A stretch of DNA of 64,000 nt from Diadema setosum (Eukaryota > Echinodermata > Echinoidea > Diadematoida > Diadematidae): positions 1,002,501-1,066,500 of the forward strand of contig CM067068.1 of NCBI GenBank assembly GCA_033980235.1. Direction: 5' to 3'. Below, in pieces: positions 55,725 through 64,000 of this stretch. Under the pieces are notes generated by a model. The model was not told where the DNA came from, did not search any database, and saw only the letters and a program-made list of their open reading frames with translations. The translations under genes were made by a program, and so were the position numbers. Each line of letters begins with the position of its first letter. Within the stretch, counting starts at the first letter, position 1.

Positions 55725-57852
55725 TCACACACTCACACACACATTGCATCACTTACGCAATTTAGCTTTACAGTTTAACACAAATTAAGATGAAGTACAA
55801 CACCTGTAGCCTGTTGTATGTCATATATTTATTTACATTATTATGTTTTGGTACATGAAACATACATATCAAAGTTCCTGACAATGCCTTTTTGATAAAA
55901 AAAAAAATCAGCTACATTTATATTCTTACAATCAAAATTCTGCCTGACTCAATTTCATCATCATGATTAGAGGGGCAACTATACCCTCCACAAGAAAACA
56001 CGGTATTGCTTATCAGAAAACAAATCCCCAAATATTATTCATGACGTCTAAGATTTACACCTATAATCACACATACATAATTTTAAAGAGGCCATTCATT
56101 GGAAGTTACACCCTTCATTAGGCAAATTGCTTACACAATTATTTACACTCATATAAAATTTCTAGTACGTACATTTAATGTCAGTTCCAATGCCATTCAA
56201 TATGCCTTCACTCTCTTCAAATATTTCACCACATTATGTTCAGCTGTCAATCAGCCTTATCAGACAGAAGTATGCTTGTCCAAATGTCAACTAATCTGAC
56301 AGACTTTACAAAGGGCGCCCTCTTGAGGTGCATTAGGCAAGGATTTAAAGAATCTCTAATAGCACTGACTGCTGGTGACCACCATTGCCAGATAATCACT
56401 TCTTCTTCTTCCAGTCTGGTACAGTCCGCCTCTGGCGTATTATCGTACCTTGTGCTTGTCAAGTGCTGGGTGTACAGTGTGCAGGTAAAAAATCCTCTAC
56501 AATCCTCTACACTTACGATGGGGGGGGGGGGGGGGGGGGAGTTCAGTGTGTGTATGGGGGGGGGGGTGTTTGTTTAAGTGAGGTTACGAGAGACAGAATA
56601 CAAATCATTTTCATGATCATTTTTTCCCCCTTTGCAGGGATTCACTAACACAAATCTCTCCATCAAATCAACTACATGATTGTAATAATCTATGTCACTT
56701 AAATGTAAGAGCTTATAGCACAGACATTTGATATACACAGCATAGTAAACAGCAGCTGATAAGCTAGCCCTAATATCAACAACTCTGCTTCCTAACTGTA
56801 AATTATTTCTGCTCCAACAAGTGACGATCAGTGAGAAGAAAAGAAAAAGAGAGTAAAAAAAAATACTTCAGATGACTGAGAATTCCTTACTTTGTATACG
56901 GCTAAATCCTGAAGTAGCTATTGTGATTTGTGATGTCAAAAACTATAGGAAAAACAGTTGCAGGAAAACATGGTAAAGAAAGCAAGTGAATAATTCATAA
57001 TGCATATAAAATGGTTACTATGGAAACACCCTACATTTACAAATCAACCCTTGGTAGTACCTATAGTACTGCACAGTCATAGAACTATTGGTGTGTGTTC
57101 ATAAAATGTTTTGGCAACAAATACATACAAATGTAGGTACTGGCATTTGACTCCGGGAGTTAACTACAGAAAAAAAAAAAAAAATTGTAGAGATGCAGAG
57201 TACTTTAAAATGTATGGGAGGGCAATAACAAGCTCATAAACTTTTTACACTAATGCTTTCAGTTTCAATGACAAAAAACCAACATGAACAAAAACCAACA
57301 AAAGCAATATCCCATCAAACCATATTAACTGATTCACATATGGGGGGGGGGGGGGATGGGGTAAAGTGAAGTTGATGAACTAAGGGGAAAACAAAATTAC
57401 TACACTATACAGAATGACATCCTACACAAGACTGACCAGCCAATGACTTAGAGTCAAAAGGGTTTAAGTCAATTTTAGGTATTCCAGCCATTAGAATCAT
57501 AAGAGCATTACTCCTTCTCATCTATGACATGACACTAATCTCGAGTTCAATTCACTGATTTCTCACAAATCATTACGAAAAGAGGGCACATGACAGGTTC
57601 TGCGGGAATTTTGCCCCAGAAATCATCGTCTCGTCATTATTTGTATTAGAGAGAAAAAAAAAAAAACCATGGAACTGGTGAAATTCATTAGATCTGCACA
57701 AAATCAGGAAGAAATATCCCAATGTGATAGGGACACAGGAACTTCAATCTTCTAAAAAGGTTGCCAATTTAAAAACCACTGCCAGATTTCCGAATAAACA
57801 GGCTTTTGAAAAAGGTATAATTCCAGACTATAAGGATTAGAACCAGCACTGG
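54830..57852. other. Non-coding, repeat-rich stretch
   Basis: AT-rich, with C/G runs near 55565 and 56519-56570 and the AC microsatellite. No supported gene or RNA was seen. Confidence 0.5.
55669..55742. repeat. AC microsatellite
   Basis: A CA run to about 55722, then broken CACACTCA units. Confidence 0.95.
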
Positions 57853-58051
57853 CTGTCGGGTGGAAGTTGGTCAAGTGGATAAGATGCCTGCCTGATGATC
57901 AGGCGGTCGTAGGTTAAAATCCCGCCTGAGTATGTACGCCTATTTTTGTTTGTTTGTTTGATTGTTTGTTTTTTCATGGCCACTACTATAAAAACACCAA
58001 TTAATTCAGTTCTTATTTACATTGATATAGGGCAATTCGTCAATCAGTTGC
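57853..58051 (+). mobile_element. tRNA-derived SINE
   Basis: A tRNA-like head has an A box near 57868 (TGGTCAAGTGG) and a degenerate B box near 57912 (GGTTAAAATCC), then a TTTG-rich linker. The tail TTCAGTTCTTATTTACATTG ... AATCAGTTGCA is shared with the 36.5-kb palindrome. Confidence 0.65.
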
Positions 58052-58938
58052 ATAGAGTCTTTTAGATTATTATGCACTATATAATGCAATTACTATCACT
58101 ACAAAAAGGAGAAACATTTAGAAAATAGTTTCTGCTAAGGAAAACATGATTCAACATCCCAGAGAAATTGGCTATAATATAAACTTTAAACATAATGCAA
58201 GGACTCTAGGAATACACTAATGTATAATGTAATGGGGACACTGAGAACATACTACCAACAAAGACAGGAATATTTTGCGCACAAAAAGCCAAGATACATG
58301 AACCATAACAGCTAGCTAGCAGTGGCTAACTGCAAAGAAAAACAAATTACGTCTCTCCCTTGATTAATGACAAGTGAAAAGATACGACAGGAATCCCTTC
58401 ATTACGTGTATACAGAAGAAACTGTACTCCTAAAATGGATCTGATATTCTGTGAATTCTAAGAGAAATATAATGACTCAGCAAAAGCTTGAGGCGAGAAT
58501 GGACAAGCATTAAGTAAGTAATGACCATATAACGGATAGTATGTCATCTAAAACTTGTATCTGTACATGCCATAGCTGCCATGATTATGCGTGTGTGTTT
58601 TGACCCTAATTTAATTAAGGCATTACACCTTGCAATACATAATCTGAATTTCTCACAGACAATGATCTCTCATGCCTCTCTACAAGATATGCAAAAAATA
58701 ACATGCCATGACATACTGACATTCAGGATAGGACAGTAATCTCCTTGGAAGGGAAGCAACGTCGCTGTCAAATATTTTCACATTTTCATGTATACCCCCA
58801 CAGAAAAAAGCAGAAATTTCTGTGACCAACAAGTCTTTGTCAGATGAAGGAAGTTATCTACAGATGACCACGGGACACGAAAATAGATGGCTATTAAACT
58901 GCTGTAATAACCGTATAAGGACAGGGCAATTAACCTCT

Positions 58939-59152
58939 GAGGGCAATTATCCCCCCCCCCCCCCCCCCCTACTTGTTAGTGGTGAGTGATAAGGTTAGAG
59001 TACAGATTATGGTTAGGGTTAGGTTTAGGATATAGAGTTTGTGTTAGGATATACAGTTAGGTTTAGGATATAGAGTCTGGGTTAGGATTAGGTTCAAGAT
59101 GAAGATTAGGGTTAGGGTCAGGGGAAGGGTCCAGGGTAATTGCCCTAGACCC
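58939..59152. repeat. GGGCAATTACC inverted-end repeat with TTAGGG-like interior, copy 2
   Basis: It has the same ends and interior as the 34.8-kb copy (GAGTGATAAGGTTAGAGTA and GGTAATTGCCCTAGACCC are shared) but lacks the mariner-like insertion. A C-run lies at about 58951-58970. Confidence 0.7.
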
Positions 59153-60900
59153 ATAATAACATATCAACTTTCTAGGTTCCTCTCAGATATCACAAACACT
59201 TTCACTGACCACAAATCTTCTATGGAGATAACTGTCCTTACATGGTTTCTACGGTTACAGAAATTAAACTAAATCTTATTGGGCAAAACATTCTCGTGCT
59301 GATTGGTCCAATCAACAAAATCAGCAGAATAACATGCCCCTTGCTGGAAGGTCTCACCCCACTTCATAAAGGTCATTCTGATCCACGGCAAAGAAATTAC
59401 AACTCTGGATACAAACATTGAAAATTTTAGCACAAGTTTCTTTCATAATAGCATGCTGTCTGTGACACGGGCATGTCTTCTTTCTTTTCTAAGTATTTGT
59501 GATTTATACTGTAAAATTTATGTGTAACATGTTGGAAAAATATGTCATGAAATTTCATTCACCTCAGGTTACATTTTATAAAACCCCCAACTGCAAGAAT
59601 TATTGTATATTCTAAGAGTAAAACTCAAAACAAAACAATGAAACATGGAGTGTTAATTTCTGTGGCAGAATTCCAAGTGCAAATTTGACAATTTGTTACA
59701 GATACTCGCATATACAGATAGGATTGTAATCGTATCAGGACATATATAAGCTGCATTATCAATAATATATTACAAAGGTATTGCAACTTTATGGCAGAAG
59801 TACTGTTGTTACATTGATGCTTACTCTAAAATTAGTGCATAGGTCAGTTTTTGGCATTTTCCATCTCATTCTGACCAAAATGAGGGCTGTCAGCTCAGCG
59901 CACTTCTACGGAAGGGGAGAATCCTCAAGAGGACTGTAACCATGGCAACAGATGCAGACCGCAGCGAGAAAAACTCTCACTTACACAGGTGACTCTATCC
60001 CTCTTATGATTCTGCTTGTCAATTTTCATTTCACATTTGGATTTGAGATCTGACAGAAGAGTTTTGTAAAGTTCCCTCCCTTCTCAGGTTTCTTGGTCAC
60101 ATGACTCTTTCATTTAGAGGACTAGTTGACACAAACTCTAGCATTAATGAGACTGTTTCCATACTTAAAGTCTATACACCCTTTTACTTCTCACTCTTCA
60201 CTCCAACATGCACCTTATATACAGCATTTGTAAGCACTTTTGTTCCACAGACATGAGCAACTATCAACTAGCTGTGCATGATTTCAGCAAGACAATTCTA
60301 TCTGGTCAGTTCAGATGTACACACCTTCACTGCATTCAAAAGTCCATTGTAACAGCTTCGTTGAGACCAACAAAAATGGGGATAAATATGTTGAAGCAAA
60401 GTTTGACTCCAAGAAACAAAAATACTACATATTGTACATATTTTTAATCAGAGACATTAGAAAATATTCCTTATCAAATCTTCATGGGAGAGATTCACTT
60501 TTTTGTTGACTATATTTTTTTTTAATAACATAAGCACTGAAATGGCTCAACATATGAGAGAAATATCTGAGTGAAATCACAAGTAATATGTGAGGATTGT
60601 TATGACCAATGAAATATCAGTGAATGAACTAGAAGTGCACTCTGGGTGAGTACACGAAACTAAGACACTGTGCCATTTTGACGTCTTTCATACACATGAA
60701 AAAAAGGGTCTCTCAGGACATTAGAGGGTATGTGTAGACCAGATGACACACAGATTGCCAGCCATATATACACCCAGAGTAGAGACCATGCTGTGGGTCA
60801 TACACACTGTTAAACAATCACAAGGTTCATAGCTCTCAGCTCATGATGCTTACATACATTAACCCGTTGAAGGCTAATCTTGAGTACATCGGTACCCACG

Positions 60901-60960
60901 CAGGTGCCTACCAGTCTACAGGTGCCTACCAGTCTACAGGTGCCTACCAGTCTACAGGTG
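60901..60960. repeat. 18-bp minisatellite, three units
   Basis: CAGGTGCCTACCAGTCTA is repeated three times with a fourth partial unit. Confidence 0.92.
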
Positions 60961-62353
60961 TCTTCAATGGATTAAGTCATGGATTGCACACACATCTACT
61001 TAGCCATACAATAAATACAAATTCTCAACTTACAGAGTTCCTTCAAACTCTGATGATATAAATCCAAAATATACAAATAATCTCAATCCTCGGCCCCAAC
61101 TACTCCTGATCTAAATAAAAGACCACCACCTAAAAACATTTTCTGGACTGCTTGACAGGTGGAGTGACCTGGTTTGACCCCTGTGATGTCACGTCAAATG
61201 CTTGGGTTGAATTCCTCTTAACATTTTGCATCATTCACTAATATTCTTGAGTGAAGATATCTTTGCCTTGTCTTTAGACTGCTTCATATATGAGAATGTT
61301 TCTCCACAATTAATTTTTTTCAACATGAATAGACAAGACCGGTAAGAAGTAGACTACACAGATTGCTAATACATGGGATCAACTTCATCAATTAGACACA
61401 CAAATAAAATTATTTTAATAATCCAGTTATTAACTCTATCATCCCCATCAACATTATGTCTTGACATTAAGCTGCTGCTTCTTGGAGTGGCATGATTAGT
61501 TTGGATAACATGCAAGAAAGAATTGGGGGAATCCAATTCTTCACAATAATTCCACCTATAATCATTATCTGATATAAAACATAATTCCCGTTCATCACAG
61601 GGGGGGGGGGGGGGAAGGGGGGATATATTACTATATTCAATTGGCTCCCAGCCAATTGAATAACATCAAACAATCACAATGGGTTACAATCTAATACTGA
61701 TTTTATTTCATCTTCTGCCAACATACCTGTTAAGTCCTCAGACTCTCCTCACAACACGACTTAAAACAGACTTATACTTTTGAATCTTAAGCTCAAACCA
61801 CTTTCACTTTCCGAAACTAGCCCTCTAAACTTGCTATCTTCAGCTGCAGTCTTTCCCTCTATACAATGCTGATCTATGTAGCATGCATAAGCTAGATTAT
61901 GGCCCTTTATATAAAGCTTAAGTTGCACAAACATTAATCCTAAATCTTGCTGTCATGATTCACAATTCTTTCAACCTCCCCCCCCCCCTCCCAAAGAAAA
62001 AAGAAGAAAACACAAATTGATAACTTTTTTTTTTTTTTCACTCACTGCAGTGCAGAATCATTATAGAGACTGAGAATACTTCACGGCTCGCATAAAAAAA
62101 TATTGTGGCTAAGATCCAACGTTCTAACGAGAGGTGTGTCAAATCATAGCCCAGCACAATCAGTTTTGGTTCCAAATTTACCGAAGCTAGAGAACCTACA
62201 CTGTGCTCTGAGAGGAAGAAGGGGAAAATCTGTATCCAGGCATACAATGCAAGCCCCTACTGGTAGGAAGTTAATAATAATAAAAAAAGGACTGAAATTC
62301 AGCTAAATATGGGATCTATGGTTAGAAAGTGATGTCCTATCAACTCGATGATA

Positions 62354-62437
62354 GCCTGAAAGAGAAACTCATATAGAGGGAGATGCCATGATCTTGCCTG
62401 AAAGAGAAACTCATATAGAGGAAGATGCCATGATTTT
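62354..62437. repeat. 42-bp tandem duplication
   Basis: GCCTGAAAGAGAAACTCATA ... GATGCCATGAT occurs twice in tandem with few differences. Confidence 0.9.
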
Positions 62438-62869
62438 GTTCTAAGTTACTCACAACTTTCATTTAGGGTCTTCCACTTGAATTCAAGACTGTTACTGAGT
62501 CGTTGAAAGAATAGAACAGTTTTGGTATGTCAAAGGCCTGGAAATTAAAAGCACTCTCAGAGACAAAGAGTATGATAAATCATTATACATGGCTGATAGT
62601 AATATTTCCTGCTCCAAGAGCAATTGAAAATCTCTGCATAATCCTCCTCCCATTCTGCTTCTTCAAACAAACTGGTTCTGTTTCAACCACAACTTCCGAA
62701 CTCCATTCAAATAAAAAATGAGATATCCTTATGAAAGTGATGATGCCAGAAATTTGGCCAAGAATATATTTGCTGAGTCATGCAAGCATGGAAAATGAAG
62801 CCACAAATAAGGAATAGTTTGTGTGATGATGACTGCATGAACAGAGAAGGAAGAGCATTTAAATGCCCA

Positions 62870-63224
62870 TTAAAGGAGATGGCTAGTAACTGATCAGTGG
62901 GAATCAGTGGGAATGTTGGAGGGTGATTGTTCCAATCCTTATGGGATTCATTTAAGAGTACATTATATATCTATTGTTGTGTGAAAATTATTTGCTTCAG
63001 AATGGTCTCATATTCAAGTAATGTGCAGTTTAATGTTTCCAGGTTAGCGTGCCTGGTCAGAGACGGGGCATTAATCTGCACATTACTTGAATATGAGACC
63101 GTTCTGAAGCAAATTATTTTCACACAACATTAGATATACAATGTACTCTTAAATGAATCCCACAAGGACTGGAACAATCATCCCTCAGTATTCCCACTGA
63201 TCAGTTACTAGCCATCCCCTTTAA
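62870..63224. mobile_element. 355-bp hairpin element with TTAA ends (piggyBac-like MITE)
   Basis: The arms of about 155-165 bp (62870-63034 and 63068-63224) are near-perfect reverse complements around a spacer of about 33 bp. The outer ends are TTAAAGGAGATGGCTAGTAA and its complement with an A/G change. TTAA at each end suggests piggyBac-type insertion. Confidence 0.8.
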
Positions 63225-64000
63225 GTGACCAGCATGGTATCAAGTGGTTACCTATCTATGATGTTTTCTTGATAAAACCTTGGTTGTTCCATGTCTACAC
63301 ACAGACCGAGGAAAAGTGAAGTGATCTATTTTCTCTTCAGTCAAAGAAACTAACATTACTTTTGTTTTGTTTTTTGTCTCGGAGAAACTTGCATAAAACG
63401 TAGTTCCATGCTAGAAAATCTCACTATGTATTGTGTATTACAGGAAATTTACCTACTTCTAGTCCCAAATGGGCATACAAGCAAAGGTAAATTTAAGAGG
63501 TAAATAAGTACTTGTTATCACTTGCCCAATGGTGAGTTTTACTTGACCTGGACAGGCTGGCAACTGAGTTTGTAGCATCCCGTGATATTTTACAATGGAT
63601 GCAGTCTTATAGAATGGCATAGTATGTACTGGTAATATTTAAAAAAAAAAAAAAAAAATACTGTCAAATGTAAAACCATTGGAACGTGGAGAAATTTGCT
63701 ATTTGTGAGTTGTACACAGGATCTGATATTCAAATGGTCAAAAAGAACTGTTTACATTTGTTTGCCTGAATTTTTTCACAATCACATTCTGCATTTTTTA
63801 GCTTGATTATTCTTTTTATAACCACTTTCTCTCATAGAGGAAATCCCTATTACACACACAGTTGTCCACTGACTGAGCCAGAACTTCAACATAAACTCTA
63901 ACAATCTCAATTCAGTTCAAGAACCCCTTACACAGATTTACCACAGAAATCCATTACCGTCACAGCACATAGGACAACACGAAAACCAATGATAGATGGA
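63225..64000. other. Right-edge sequence without visible gene
   Basis: AT-rich with a poly-A run near 63640; nothing else recognisable. Confidence 0.5.

Larger units (their letters stand above)
59153..62869. other. Non-coding stretch
   Basis: Even, AT-rich sequence with a minisatellite and a tandem duplication. The low stop-to-stop spacing and lack of splice-supported frames argue against coding. It could be UTR or intron of a gene beyond the right edge. Confidence 0.5.

Noticed and set aside
57853..57935. A functional tRNA gene
   Set aside because: The B box is degenerate (GGTTAAAATCC), the anticodon arm does not fold with a 7-base loop, and the body continues into a SINE tail.
60901..60960. 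CRISPR-like repeats
   Set aside because: Directly adjacent units without spacers; a eukaryotic minisatellite.

Overview
This is a eukaryotic window, most likely from an echinoderm and probably a sea urchin. It is AT-rich, with long introns, GT-AG splice sites, many microsatellites and many short inverted-repeat elements. The two intronless histone genes carry lineage marks: the H4 has Cys at residue 73 and the H3 has Glu at residue 81, both of which I recall as sea-urchin states.

Layout. (1) 1-5.3 kb: upstream sequence with microsatellites and one fold-back repeat. (2) 5.3-23.7 kb, + strand: a complete SLC6-family Na+/Cl- coupled neurotransmitter or amino-acid transporter. Fourteen exons were joined by hand into one 638-residue frame. 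(3) 20.5-22.1 kb: a divergent, intronless, replication-dependent histone H3 (-) and H4 (+) pair, each with a 3' stem-loop and a TATA box, inside the last 6.7-kb intron of the SLC6 gene. (4) 23.7-33.8 kb: no protein-coding gene seen; it holds 3' flank and mobile repeats, including a 1-kb element full of nuclear-receptor-like AGGTCA repeats. (5) 33.8-46.7 kb, - strand: an ACSF2-type medium-chain acyl-CoA synthetase. Thirteen exons give 619 residues, including an Arg-rich presumptive mitochondrial presequence and one GC-AG intron. (6) 46.7-64 kb: gene-poor. It holds a tRNA-Leu(AAG) gene (-), two tRNA-type SINEs, a broken LINE 3' end, a large hairpin element, microsatellites and one unexplained short open frame.

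The protein genes show no sign of acting together. The transporter moves a small amino acid or related solute across the plasma membrane, the synthetase activates fatty acids, probably in mitochondria, and the histone pair supplies chromatin in S phase. The most notable findings are the intron-nested histone pair and a family of four small transposon insertions built of GTTCGTTATTCCGAAGG-type units. Each insertion is flanked by its own 8-9 bp target duplication, and three of the four lie inside ACSF2. I saw no CRISPR array, operon or clearly new protein system.
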